Assembly: GCA_035627835.1 (NCBI GenBank)
Contig: DASPKX010000172.1
Span: 66,054-130,053 of the forward strand
Direction: 5' to 3'
Source of the DNA: DASPKX01 sp035627835
GTDB lineage: Bacteria; Verrucomicrobiota; Verrucomicrobiia; Limisphaerales; SXQI01
Length of the DNA: 64,000 nt
Shown: positions 32,729-42,029 of the stretch, piece by piece
Numbering within the stretch: position 1 is the first letter of the stretch
Layout of the letters: every line of letters begins with the position of its first letter
Program-made: the position numbers and the translations under genes
Notes under the pieces: model-generated
Databases searched by the model: none
Seen by the model: the letters and a program-made list of their open reading frames with translations, nothing else
Told to the model about the DNA's origin: nothing

Positions 32729-35563
32729 TTAATTGGACCGAGGCTCCCCGCGTTGAATCGGCACGCGCGCTCCCCCGCCGAATGATTCCGGCCGGGAACT
32801 TGGGCGTGACTCAAAAGCCGGCCGCGACGGCAGTGGCTGCGATTGAATGACTGGAGCGCTTGGGGCGCTTTGCACCGGCGCGCTGCGATATGAAGGGATG
32901 CTCTGTGGCACACTCTGCGGCTGGCGCATCACCGGCGCAGGAGCCGACTCCTGAACAGGGGATGAAAAGCGTGGGCTTGGTTGTGTGCTCGGAATCTGAC
33001 GGAGAGCCGGCCGATCGATCGGCGCCGAGCGGAACGCCGGGGTCACCGGTTGCGAGACAATCGGCGCAGGCGCGCTGAATGGCCGCGCGTTATCCCCTTG
33101 AGCCGCCGGGTTGGCATTCATCACACCACGCGCGCTGTTATTGAACCGTGGCGAGATCGCGCGAGGCTCCGAGCGTTGCAAGTCTTGCGCCGCGGTCGAT
33201 GCGAACGGCGAGCCCGGGCGCGCGCCTGGGTAGGACGACGATCCCGGCGCAGAACTCACGGATGGAGCTTGTGGCGCTGGATTGCGAATGGGCTCAATGC
33301 GGCGGAGCGCTGGCCGATCGGGCAATGTGGTTGCGTTCGGTGTCACTGGGGAACTCGGGCGAGCAATGTCGCCGGGGATGCTGCCTGCGCCCGCATTAGG
33401 CGCCCCGGGCCGGGCCAATGGTGTCGTGCGTCCGATGGGTGGAACAGCAGAGCCAGTGTCAGCGCCAATTCGTTGTGAAGGCGCACTGCTGGGAGGGGTT
33501 GTTGGACTCGTTGGACGCGCGCTGATGCCCTCGCGCCGCACTTCACGCAAACGACGGCTAAGATCGTCTCCGCCTGCGTTCGCTGGACTGTCTGGGCGCG
33601 CGGCAGGGGTCGAACCAACAATCCCAGGACGGGTGCTTGGGCTCGCGTTTGCCTGGTCGGTTACCAATCCAGAGCCGATCCCACTGCTATTATCGCGCGC
33701 GCCTGCGGTAATCGGCTCGCGGCGTGGATTGATGCCGCGATCAGCGATGGCGTCATTTGGACTGGCGCTCGGCGCAGTTGGGCGGCTCGTCAATCCACCA
33801 GGCGTGGAGCTTGGGCTACCGACGGCCTCAGGACGCCGACTTGGCGTCACGAGTGAGCTGTTCGGACGCGCTGCTATATCAGATTGCACCCGGTCAGCAG
33901 TCCGTGAGTTCAACCGAGCAGTTGGAACGGTCGCGCGGGTTGGCTCACCTCGTGCAGCGATCCCGCCGCCAGGAGTCGTGGGAACCGCAGAAGGGGGCGG
34001 CGGTGTTGGGCGATAAACCACCATCTCTTTCCCAACCTTTGTCACGCGGTCCGGAGCAATCACGGTTCCGCGAGCGCTGGCTGGACGATTCACTGCCACA
34101 TCAGGGCGTTCCTGAACGGTCACCTTGCGGATCTCAGAGCGCGTGTTTGCCGCCACAAAATCGTGCCCCACACCGTTGTTGATGATCGTGTTGTTGTTGC
34201 CCACGATGTAATTGTTCACCACGGTGCTGTTGTTATAGATGTTGACCGTCTCATGCCTTGGCACTGAGCGCCGCCATGGATGCGGATCGCAGAAGTCGCG
34301 AGCGCGCACGAACGTGTAGTGATGATCGCGCAGCCCGAAGTCGAAGCTGATGCCGACATTCCGGTCGTAATAACTAAAACCAAATCCACTCCGGTAGTGC
34401 GCGCGAGGAGGCAAAGGCGCCCACCCGCAATAAGCATCCGTGCGGCGCCAGCTCACCCAGGCGGGACCCCAGGTATAATCGGGCACCCACACCCAGCCAA
34501 CACCGGTTGGGCAACTCCATCGGCCATAGTGGAACGCCGCCCAGCCCCAGCTGTAATCGGATTGCCAATACCAACCATGGTTGCTCCACATCCAGCGACC
34601 GCGCGTGTGATATGGGCGCCAGTGTGGATCGTAATACGCAACGGTAGGACGCCAGCACCAGCCATAACCGCTCACCTCCACCCAACTTCCGTACGGTTGC
34701 AGTGGCGTGTAAAAATAATTTTGCACAACTTCAGCGGGAGGCGTCGTGTAGATCACCTGCGGTTGTTGGGCAACGACCACTTGCTGGGTCACGACAACTG
34801 TCTCCGCAGGCATACCGGGACTTGCGGGCGCTGCCACATAACCATTCCCCAGTTGCGGCTGCGGGGTCACCGCTTCGGCTTGCGGCGCCTGGGCAACTGG
34901 CGGGGCTGGCGCGGCAGCCACAGCAGCGGGTGCGTTCGTTTCAGCAGCCTTCTTCGCCAACTGCTCCTTTTCCGAAGGATCCAACGCAGTGTCGTTGTTC
35001 AACATCACCGCAATCACCGCGCTGCTCACGCCAAGGTCCGTCAAATAGACGATCGTCTCGGCGTCCATGTCGTACTCCGCAGGCGTCTTGTTGACGTAAG
35101 CTAAAATCGCGTCCTCCCCCACGCCGGATTGCACAAGCTTGAGCACCGCTTCAACACCAGGGGTCAACTTCACCCCTTCAGGAGCCGCAACCTTCGGAGG
35201 CTCAGCTTTGATCACTGTGATCTGCTGCGTGTCTCCCGCTTCCGCAGGAGCATTCGTTGCAACGACCGAGTTAGTCGCTGTTGCCGCAACCACAGCATTG
35301 CTGACGGGTGCCGCGTTCGTCGCAGCGGCTGGAACAACCGTCGCCACCGAGGCATTGGAGACAACCACCGTCTGCGTGTGAACCGTTGTCACTGGGGTTG
35401 TGTCCCCTGTGCTTTCGCACCCAACAGTCATCGCCAGCGCAGCTGCCAGACCGAGCGCGCGGCTCAGATGGCGCCCGCTCCCGCCGCCGGTGTTCGGGGC
35501 AGGATGCGACGGTTGAGTTTGGGCACACGCGGTCTCTTTGTGCGCCTTGGAGAAAAGCTTCAT
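32729..35563 (-). CDS. Large DUF6600-type lipoprotein with low-complexity C-terminal half
   Basis: The 944-residue protein has AAGGAG seven bases before its ATG and an unusually long N-terminal leader before a hydrophobic stretch and lipobox (MTVGC, Cys49). Residues ~130-185 are helical (EAVLKLVQSGVGEDAILAYV). Residues ~290-420 form an aromatic-rich DUF6600-like domain: YFYTPLQPYGSWVEVSGYGW, YHTRGRWMW, WGWAAFHYGRWS, WVWVPDYTWGPAWVSWR, YCGWAPLPP. From ~470 to the end the protein is Pro/Ser/Ala/Arg-rich and probably disordered. It is likely anchored in the envelope. Function is unknown. Confidence 0.82.
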   Translation of the reverse strand: MKLFSKAHKETACAQTQPSHPAPNTGGGSGRHLSRALGLAAALAMTVGCESTGDTTPVTTVHTQTVVVSNASVATVVPAAATNAAPVSNAVVAATATNSVVATNAPAEAGDTQQITVIKAEPPKVAAPEGVKLTPGVEAVLKLVQSGVGEDAILAYVNKTPAEYDMDAETIVYLTDLGVSSAVIAVMLNNDTALDPSEKEQLAKKAAETNAPAAVAAAPAPPVAQAPQAEAVTPQPQLGNGYVAAPASPGMPAETVVVTQQVVVAQQPQVIYTTPPAEVVQNYFYTPLQPYGSWVEVSGYGWCWRPTVAYYDPHWRPYHTRGRWMWSNHGWYWQSDYSWGWAAFHYGRWSCPTGVGWVWVPDYTWGPAWVSWRRTDAYCGWAPLPPRAHYRSGFGFSYYDRNVGISFDFGLRDHHYTFVRARDFCDPHPWRRSVPRHETVNIYNNSTVVNNYIVGNNNTIINNGVGHDFVAANTRSEIRKVTVQERPDVAVNRPASARGTVIAPDRVTKVGKEMVVYRPTPPPPSAVPTTPGGGIAARGEPTRATVPTARLNSRTADRVQSDIAARPNSSLVTPSRRPEAVGSPSSTPGGLTSRPTAPSASPNDAIADRGINPRREPITAGARDNSSGIGSGLVTDQANASPSTRPGIVGSTPAARPDSPANAGGDDLSRRLREVRREGISARPTSPTTPPSSAPSQRIGADTGSAVPPIGRTTPLARPGAPNAGAGSIPGDIARPSSPVTPNATTLPDRPALRRIEPIRNPAPQAPSVSSAPGSSSYPGARPGSPFASTAAQDLQRSEPRAISPRFNNSARGVMNANPAAQGDNARPFSAPAPIVSQPVTPAFRSAPIDRPALRQIPSTQPSPRFSSPVQESAPAPVMRQPQSVPQSIPSYRSAPVQSAPSAPVIQSQPLPSRPAFESRPSSRPESFGGGARVPIQRGEPRSN

Positions 35564-35768
35564 AGTGGGCTCCTTAAAGTAGAATGGGTGAGCGCGTGCG
35601 TCAAAGTGGCTTCCTTTAGCGTTCTGTTCAGGCCGTCAAAATTGACCGTCCCAATCATTCTTCTGCAGGATTGGACGCGACCTGAACCCTGCTATTCATT
35701 GGCTCCACACGGCCAAATTAGTGTTGTTTATAGATGAACCAGTGGACTTTCCGGTCTTGCAAGTCCGC

Positions 35769-36665
35769 TTATGCAGCCTCACCCAACGTATCTCCCATCC
35801 GCGCATAGAGTTCCACATGATCCGAGGAGTGCTTTACTAGATCATCGGCCAGCCGAATCCGCCCTTTCTTGAACAGCGTAATTGTCAGCGAGCCCCCAAA
35901 CCGGAAGTATCCCTTTTCCGCCCCTTTCTCCACCTGGGAGTCTGGCTGATAGGTGTATTCAAAACTCCCCACGCAGGTCGCCCCCACCTCAAACATCATC
36001 ACCGGCCCGAACACATCGGATTCAATGCGTGTCCAGGCCCTCTTATTCTCACAAAGGATCCGGATGTTCTGCCGCAGCGCGATCGGGTTCACGGAGTACA
36101 ACGGCCCCTCGATCAGGTTCGTCTTTCCCGCCTTTCCGCTTATTGGAAAATGATACCGGTGATAATCCACGGGGCAGAGGCGCGACAAAACGATCGAGCC
36201 ATTCTTATACTCCGCAGCCAGCGCTTCGTTTCGGAATAACTCCGCCAGCGTGAACAACGCCCCTTTCACAAAAATCCCTGGCGCCTCGGAGATGTTCTGG
36301 AAACCCATGTGCCGCCCATCTGCCGGGAACACAGCCGCCTTCGGGTTCGGATCGATCGGTCGCGCACCGGGCTTCAGCTTCCGGTAAAAAAACTCATTGA
36401 AGGTTTTGTAGCTCTCGGGTGGATCGGCGAATTCCGCAGCGTTCAACCGATACTGTTCAATGAACGGCAGCACCTTCTCGCGGCTTTCAGGATCGTCCAT
36501 CCGCTTGCCGTACCAGCGCGAGAAAAGAGTCCGTTTCACAAGCCCATGCAAAGACATCTTCCCGATCGGATTCCCGTAAGTCCATCGAAGGAAGCCGAGG
36601 CCATACACCTCCTCCTTCTCCATCTTTCCCGAGTACCTGTTGAAGTACCGAATCTCCTCGCTCAC
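35769..36665 (-). CDS. psd: Phosphatidylserine decarboxylase
   Basis: The pyruvoyl enzyme of about 298 residues makes phosphatidylethanolamine from phosphatidylserine at the inner membrane. I favour GTG 36665 (VSEEIRYFNRYSG), because family members begin at this point. A TTG at 36686 would add seven residues. Conserved stretches are GFLRWTYGNPIGK, FNEFFYRKLKPGARPI, FPADGRHMGF, CPVDYHRYHFPISG with the catalytic His, and FEVGATCVGS. The self-cleavage site is FRFGGSLTITLF, where Ser becomes the pyruvoyl group; GGS replaces the LGST of E. coli, as in many family members. No pssA is next to it. Confidence 0.93.
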   Translation of the reverse strand: MSEEIRYFNRYSGKMEKEEVYGLGFLRWTYGNPIGKMSLHGLVKRTLFSRWYGKRMDDPESREKVLPFIEQYRLNAAEFADPPESYKTFNEFFYRKLKPGARPIDPNPKAAVFPADGRHMGFQNISEAPGIFVKGALFTLAELFRNEALAAEYKNGSIVLSRLCPVDYHRYHFPISGKAGKTNLIEGPLYSVNPIALRQNIRILCENKRAWTRIESDVFGPVMMFEVGATCVGSFEYTYQPDSQVEKGAEKGYFRFGGSLTITLFKKGRIRLADDLVKHSSDHVELYARMGDTLGEAA

Positions 36666-36749
36666 GCCTTTAACGTAACAGAGCAAAGAGCACGCTCAAA
36701 GCCAGGATCTTCTGCAAGCGCGCGTGCCTCATCGGACAGGCTCACAACC

Positions 36750-38393
36750 TTACTGTTGTTGATTCGCCCGCAACCGCTCAAAGGCGTTTCGCTCGCTGTC
36801 CGTCTTGAGGAAGGGCGCCAGTTCTGCGGGATCCGACGGCGCGCGCCCTCCGTGCGCAGTCTCAAAAGCACGCAGCGCTTCCCGGAGGATGTTCACATCG
36901 GCTGCAACATCCGTGTTCTCTGATTTCCAGGAAGTGCTCCCGAAACCATGCGGCCCAATCACCACACGCGAGTCAAACTCACGGTCCACCGGCTCCGTTT
37001 GGCTGATCGCCCAATCCCCACCCATCTGAACCGAGTTTACGGCTTTCGCCGGAATGACCGAAAAGCGCTGGAGAATGTCGTTGTCCACCGGACTCTCCAA
37101 ATACCCTTGGAGCTGCGCCAAGCTCTCTGGGAACTTTTTCCCGTTCTGTTCAAGATATTTCGCGAGCGCAGGTTGTAGCAGGTTCGCCACCTTGTATTGC
37201 GCCTGCGTTCGCAATGAACTCATTGCGCGCCGGAAGTCCTCCTCCGACTCCAGCTTCGGTCCCTGGGCCGCATTCAACCAATCCTGCTCTCCCAGCAACC
37301 GCAGCTCCGGCACATTCGCATGTGGTGTCCGTGCCAGATGCTCCTTCAGCAAATTAACGCGCGCAAGCCAGTTTACTGCCTCGGCTTGAATGGCTGGCGC
37401 GGCCGTCGTCAATGCCGCCGACGCTTTAGCCTCGCCCTTTAGGCGCGTGACCTCTGCCCGCAGTTTTAGAAGCTCGGAAGCATTGCTTTTCGCCGCATCA
37501 TTCTCCGCGCGCAACTGCGCAATCTCGCGCTGCAGACCGTCGTAACTAGCCGCAAGCGATGTAGATCCCTCATCCGACTGTCGGGTCGCTTCCAGCGTTA
37601 GCACCCGCTGCCGCAGCTCGGATGCTTTATATCCCTGGTGCAATGCCGTTCCAACGGCAGCCACCATTAACGTGCCCAAAATGACCTTTTGCGTCGTGCT
37701 CATGAAAATTGTGTTAATCGTGCCTGCTGCCACTGTGGACAAACCTGCTGCAGCTCCCGTCTGAAGAGCCCCTGTGACAATTCCTGCTGCCAACTGTGGC
37801 GGCGCTGCCTGCACCGCGTTTGCGGAAAGCAACAGCGCCACTCCGTTCACACTGGAAGCCACGCCCTTTCGCCGAAAAAAGTCGTGCAACCGCTGCAACG
37901 CCCTGCTCACCCGTTTCTGCGCCGCGTTCTCCGAAGCCCCCAAGACCGCTCCAACCTCACTGAGCGATTTATTTTGAAAGTAGCGAAGCAAAACTGCCGT
38001 ACGGTCGCTCGGCTCAAGCGACGCCATCGCCTCCTCGAGCAGAGGTTCGATTTCCTTCCAACTCCCCTCGGTCGAGTTCATCTGCTTCAGTTCCTCCGCC
38101 ACCTCTTCCCGCGCTGCACGGCGGGTTTCCCTTCGCACCACATCAACCGACGTCCGCCGTGTAACTTCGTACAACCAGGCCACCAACACCGTTCGCGATG
38201 AGAGTCGTTTCGCGTTCTGCGCGAGATCAACGAAAACAGATTGCGCGACCTCCTCCGCCAGATGCTCGGACCGCACCACCCGGAGCGCTGCCGAGTGAAC
38301 CAACCCTAGATGCCGCTCCACTAGCCGACCGAACGCATCCTCCGCGCTCTCCTCGGCATAGCGCCGCAGCAACTCCAGATCTGGCTCGCTCAT
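36750..38393 (-). CDS. ECF-type sigma-70 factor fused to a membrane-spanning C-terminal extension
   Basis: The start is placed at ATG 38393 (MSEPDLELLRRYAEE). Residues ~1-165 form a complete ECF sigma factor: region 2 (DAFGRLVERHLGLVHSAALRVV, HLAEEVAQSVFVDLAQ) and region 4 (LLRYFQNKSLSEVGAVLGASENAAQKRVSRALQRLHDFF). An Ala/Gly-rich segment and a hydrophobic helix (KVILGTLMVAAVGTALHQGY, ~235-255) follow, then a coiled coil (~265-330) and a ~220-residue C-terminal domain of unknown function. The layout suggests a membrane-tethered sigma factor that carries its own regulatory domain. No separate anti-sigma gene is adjacent. Confidence 0.88.
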   Translation of the reverse strand: MSEPDLELLRRYAEESAEDAFGRLVERHLGLVHSAALRVVRSEHLAEEVAQSVFVDLAQNAKRLSSRTVLVAWLYEVTRRTSVDVVRRETRRAAREEVAEELKQMNSTEGSWKEIEPLLEEAMASLEPSDRTAVLLRYFQNKSLSEVGAVLGASENAAQKRVSRALQRLHDFFRRKGVASSVNGVALLLSANAVQAAPPQLAAGIVTGALQTGAAAGLSTVAAGTINTIFMSTTQKVILGTLMVAAVGTALHQGYKASELRQRVLTLEATRQSDEGSTSLAASYDGLQREIAQLRAENDAAKSNASELLKLRAEVTRLKGEAKASAALTTAAPAIQAEAVNWLARVNLLKEHLARTPHANVPELRLLGEQDWLNAAQGPKLESEEDFRRAMSSLRTQAQYKVANLLQPALAKYLEQNGKKFPESLAQLQGYLESPVDNDILQRFSVIPAKAVNSVQMGGDWAISQTEPVDREFDSRVVIGPHGFGSTSWKSENTDVAADVNILREALRAFETAHGGRAPSDPAELAPFLKTDSERNAFERLRANQQQ

Positions 38394-38590
38394 TTCAATA
38401 GGTATATCGGCGCCGACCGAAAAATCCGCCAGCCGAATTCCACGACGTGACACCGAGTCGCACATTGGTCAGGAGCCTGCGTCCGGTGGAGAGATAAAGG
38501 GGGAGCGTCTTGAAGATTTCGCCGGAATGATTTCCTAACAACGGGCTTGCGTCGGGTGGCTTTCTGACTAAATTACCGTCCCTTGCGGCT

Positions 38591-38667
38591 GCACCCGTAG
38601 CTCAATTGGATAGAGCATCTGACTACGGATCAGAAGGTTAAAGGTTCAACTCCTTTCGGGTGCACCA
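38591..38667 (+). tRNA. tRNA-Arg (anticodon ACG)
   Basis: The acceptor stem GCACCCG/CGGGTGC is perfect. The D-arm is TAGCTCAATTGGATAGAGCA, the anticodon loop is CUACGGA (ACG, wobble A expected to become inosine), the TΨC arm is GGTTCAACTCC, and CCA is encoded at 38665-38667. Length is 77 bases. Confidence 0.97.
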
Positions 38668-38712
38668 CTTCCCCGCCTCAGGAAACCCATTCAGCCGACA
38701 CAACCACCCTTT

Positions 38713-40692
38713 TTACGGTTCGATCGGTTCAGCAATGCGGTAGAAGGCTTTTGGCGCGCTCGGCTCGATTTCCACCAAAGCTGAAAGCGCGGCGTTCGTG
38801 ATCCGGTGCAGCTCCGTCCAGTCCGTTCCCCCAAGCGTTGAAGAACGCTGCAACGAATTCATCAGCGGATGGGCCTTCGCCTCAATATGCAGGCGGCCCC
38901 CTGCACCCACGAATCGCAGCTCTGGATGCGGGTAAGCAGCGAGAACCACCCCCTCTGTCGTCGTCGCGATGAACTTTCCCTGAAAGAACGTCACTCCGTT
39001 GAAAGTCAGCGCACGGTCCATTTGATGCGTCTCCCAGGAAAGGCCATCTGTAGAAGAAGCCACAAGCCCTCTAGACCCCACCGCCACAAACATTCCCCCT
39101 CCGTAAGTCACAGCGAGCAAGCCACTGCTTGCAGGTTCCACACCTCGGCGGGTCCAATTCACACCATCCGCCGAGGTCATCACGAAATTCGTCGAGCGAG
39201 AGCCCACCGCGACGAACACGCCATTTCCAAACGCCAGGCTCTCCGCTGGGTAGCCCGTGGTTCCGCCAAACCAGTTCGTGCCGTCATTCGAGATGTAAGA
39301 CCGTCCATTGCTGCCCAGCGAAACGAATCGACGGTTCCCAAACTCAATATGCGGCTTGTAACTCCCATCATCGAGGCTGGGAAGCGTGCGCCAGGCCACC
39401 CCGTCTGTTGAGGTAAAAAATGAAGTGCCCGACGCCGCGTAAACTCCGTTTCCGAAGGCCACGTCATTCGGCAGTGAGTTCAGAGCGGTTTCCTCCTCCT
39501 GCCAGGTTGCGCCGTTCGTTGAGATCAGCACGAGGTGGCGCGTTGGCCGGGTCGCGTTATGCGCAAATGCGACGAACTTTCCCCCTGCGTAACTCAGGCT
39601 CACCATGTTGCGGCGCGGAAAGCTTGGCATCATCCACCGGGAGCCATCACTCGAGGCGACAAGCGCCTGTGAAGTTGTGTAAGAATCACCCCCCAGCGCC
39701 ACGACCGCATCATTGCCCGCGGCGATGTATCTAAAAGGCAGAATCTCACTGACAGAACTTGCGTGCCAAACCACGCCATCAACCGAGCTGGCCAAAAACC
39801 CCGCATTGCCGCCCACCAAGAACTTGTCTCCGGTAAAGCTGATGGTCTGAAGATTGTGAATGGCGCCTGTCTCGTGCCATTCCCAATCGACCGCATTCGT
39901 TGAAGTCCACGCCCGGCGATCATTGCCCACTGCCACGTAGCGCCCGTTCCCGTGCGCCAAATCAAAAACGTGCAGATCGCCGCTGTAGTTGGTTCGCCAC
40001 ACGATGCCTTCGTCCGACACGAACACACCATCTCGTCCCAGCGCCACAAACTTGCCGTTCGCGTAAACAAGACCGGAAAGACGGTTTGTGGTTGGACTTT
40101 GGCGCGGCGACCAACTGCTGCCCTCCACCGAGGTCAGGATCGCGCCTCCATGGCCAACAGCGATGAACCTATCCTCCGCATGGACGATCTTAAGCAACCC
40201 AGCTTCCGTGGGAGATAACTGCCGGACGGTCCAGTTTACCGCGTCACCTGAGGTTAGGATGACCCGTTGATGCGGCGCTCTTGCGCTGCCAACAGCAACG
40301 AACGTTCTCCGTCCATACGCCACGCTCTGCAAATCCTGCATGACGCCCGACCACCTGTTATTCCAGTTCTGTCCATCGCCAGAGGTAACGATGCTCCCGC
40401 CAGATCCGACCCCGACCCATTTGTCATCCGCGAAAATGAATTGAGACACCTCGCTGCGAGGCAGCAGGTCACTCGCTGCTGCATGCCAATGCACTCCATC
40501 CCGGGACGAAGAAATCACATGCCCAAAAGCAGCGACATGTTCCCCATTTGTGCGGCTCGCAGCAGCGACAGGCGCTTGGGCAGCCTGAATGAACCACCGC
40601 TCCAGGTCGTAAGAAGTTGCCGCAAAAGCTTCACCGCTCGCCAGCAACAAGGTGAAGGCACAAAGAGCCGCCTGAACTAGAAGCCGCCTCAT
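38713..40692 (-). CDS. Secreted BNR/Asp-box beta-propeller protein with FYR-type C-terminal module
   Basis: The 659-residue protein has a signal peptide (residues 1-24, ...LLASGEAFA|A). It then has about twelve repeats combining 'FVAVGxxG' strands with Asp-box turns of S-x-DG-x-x-W type (SSRDGVHWHA, SGDGQNWNN, SVDGVVWHA, SSDGSRWMM, SADGVNWTR, STDGLSWETH). This is a sialidase/Ycf48-like propeller pattern. Enzymatic sialidase residues are not apparent. The C-terminal ~70 residues (SLQRSSTLGGTDWTELHRI...KAFYRIAEP) are the module shared with other secreted proteins here. It probably sits at the periplasm or cell surface. Confidence 0.82.
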   Translation of the reverse strand: MRRLLVQAALCAFTLLLASGEAFAATSYDLERWFIQAAQAPVAAASRTNGEHVAAFGHVISSSRDGVHWHAAASDLLPRSEVSQFIFADDKWVGVGSGGSIVTSGDGQNWNNRWSGVMQDLQSVAYGRRTFVAVGSARAPHQRVILTSGDAVNWTVRQLSPTEAGLLKIVHAEDRFIAVGHGGAILTSVEGSSWSPRQSPTTNRLSGLVYANGKFVALGRDGVFVSDEGIVWRTNYSGDLHVFDLAHGNGRYVAVGNDRRAWTSTNAVDWEWHETGAIHNLQTISFTGDKFLVGGNAGFLASSVDGVVWHASSVSEILPFRYIAAGNDAVVALGGDSYTTSQALVASSDGSRWMMPSFPRRNMVSLSYAGGKFVAFAHNATRPTRHLVLISTNGATWQEEETALNSLPNDVAFGNGVYAASGTSFFTSTDGVAWRTLPSLDDGSYKPHIEFGNRRFVSLGSNGRSYISNDGTNWFGGTTGYPAESLAFGNGVFVAVGSRSTNFVMTSADGVNWTRRGVEPASSGLLAVTYGGGMFVAVGSRGLVASSTDGLSWETHQMDRALTFNGVTFFQGKFIATTTEGVVLAAYPHPELRFVGAGGRLHIEAKAHPLMNSLQRSSTLGGTDWTELHRITNAALSALVEIEPSAPKAFYRIAEPIEP

Positions 40693-40720
40693 AGATAATC
40701 AGCAAGTGGATTGCGAGGGA

Positions 40721-40801
40721 TTTTGGCCGGAGGCGAGGCGCGACGCAGGAGCATATCCGCATGGATCTGCGACTGAGGAGCAACGAAGCATCCGGCCAAA
40801 A
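40721..40801. repeat. 81-bp structured inverted repeat, possible ncRNA or mobile repeat
   Basis: Perfect 11-bp outer arms (TTTTGGCCGGA at 40721-40731 and TCCGGCCAAAA at 40791-40801) enclose an inner hairpin, GCATATCC-GCAT-GGATCTGC (one mismatch). The two purine-rich internal strands are similar to each other (GCGACGCAGGA and GCGACTGAGGAGCAACG). The symmetric layout suggests a folded RNA or a palindromic mobile repeat. The 306-base gap around it (40693-40998) has no convincing gene. Confidence 0.5.
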
Positions 40802-40998
40802 GACCCGCAAGACGCTGCTTGGGTATTTGTGAGACGGCTTCTACAACGTGGGTGTGCAGGAAATTCCTCATCATGGGGGCCTCATCGCCCATAATGACCT
40901 GGAGCCGAAAGAAAACCAGCTTTTCTTATCGCGCCAAAGCGACCACCTTAAAGAGCCTCAATGGACCGCCCCCAAGGGACTGCCTTCACAAAAGGCCT

Positions 40999-41469
40999 CT
41001 ACTCCTCCTGGTGAGTCCTGGCGATTTCGATCTCGTCCGCCTTGTTGAAAGCGCGAGCCACAAAAACCATCATTGTTCCGAGACCACCCAGGAAGAACAC
41101 CGCCATCACGAGCCCGAAGCTAATATCCGCCAGCTTGTTCGCCGCAATAAATCGGAGCGGATAAAGAAAGGCAAAAACCCCGGCCAACACGAAGAACCCG
41201 AGATAAAGCCCCAACCGAACTTTCCCTTCGCGCGTCGGATTATCCGAGACCTTCCAAACCTGAATCCATAACCGCCAGTTGAAGAGAACGCCCAGCAGCA
41301 TCCAAATCGGCGTCGTCCAATCCCAGTCGAAATGAAACCCCTGCGTCCCGTTGATCTTCAACGAAGCCACAGCCGCAATAATCCCCATCACCGCGATCCC
41401 GCAGGATGCCGACAGCACCGATCGAAAATCCCGATCCCGATCCGGAGAGTTAGCAGGAACATTGTCCAT
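40999..41469 (-). CDS. Hypothetical four-helix inner-membrane protein
   Basis: The 156-residue product has a polar N terminus (MDNVPANSPDRDRD) and about four hydrophobic segments: SCGIAVMGIIAAVASL, TPIWMLLGVLFNWRLWI, RLGLYLGFFVLAGVFAFLYPL and ISFGLVMAVFFLGGLGTMMVFVA. The C-terminal tail is charged (NKADEIEIARTHQEE). I do not recognise a family. It is a single-gene unit on the minus strand, between the 81-bp inverted repeat and a gene-poor stretch. Confidence 0.65.
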   Translation of the reverse strand: MDNVPANSPDRDRDFRSVLSASCGIAVMGIIAAVASLKINGTQGFHFDWDWTTPIWMLLGVLFNWRLWIQVWKVSDNPTREGKVRLGLYLGFFVLAGVFAFLYPLRFIAANKLADISFGLVMAVFFLGGLGTMMVFVARAFNKADEIEIARTHQEE

Positions 41470-42029
41470 GCCGGAAAGATTGCAGACCCATTGATTGAAG
41501 TCAAATTTTCTTATTCATCGACATGGTAGAATTAGGTTTTCTGAATAGTTTTCTGACGGTTCAGAGTGAATCCTTTTGGGCTCTATCTGCTCTTTTGTGG
41601 CGAACCTGCCTTCTGTTTTGAAGTGTTCCATGCACGTCTTCTACACGACTTTTTGGCCGAGGCGCGGTCGGCGCCGAACAACTAAAGCCCACCTGCGCAC
41701 ACACTGTCTTGCTGTCTCTCCGCGGACTCAGCGGCTCTGCGGGAAATTCCAGCCGCTCCATCGATGGCAACAATAGGGGCGGAACCAAATGTAACGCCCG
41801 ATCCGGGCTCTCACTCGAGGAACCTGCTTGGCCCGGTGATTTGCAGGTGCTCCCCCGTCTCTCAGCGGCGCTGGGAGGATTGTCCTTTTTTGCAAATTCT
41901 CGGCAGAACAGGCGGCCACCAAGATCACCAGGAAGTCGTAAACTGGCGGTCTGGAACCTTGAAGCCTTGAACCGAGTTCAAAAAACCGTAATTGACAGAC
42001 TCTTAAGATAAGCTAATCAATGCCCCTCA
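41470..42029. other. Gene-poor interval (560 bases) with one family repeat
   Basis: No convincing coding frame is present. The open frames here lack codon structure or starts. The interval contains one copy of the CTCAGCGGCTCTGCGGGA repeat (41727-41750) and a fragment TTTTGTGGCGAACC that resembles the 'GTGGCC' repeat family. The region just before 42030 should hold the promoter of the DUF4360-like gene, but no clear consensus is visible. Confidence 0.5.
41727..41750 (+). repeat. 'CTCAGCGGCTCTGCGGGA' repeat, copy 1
   Basis: CTCAGCGGCTCTGCGGGAAA followed by TTCC. It recurs four more times up to 44275. Confidence 0.5.

Noticed and set aside
33282..34016. 244-codon plus-strand frame inside the DUF6600 gene
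   Set aside because: It is a shadow of the low-complexity Pro/Ser/Arg-rich C-terminal half of the minus-strand gene.
40689..40892. 67-codon minus-strand ORF and the overlapping 62-codon plus-strand ORF
   Set aside because: Both are largely translations of the 81-bp inverted repeat. I cannot show coding constraint on either.
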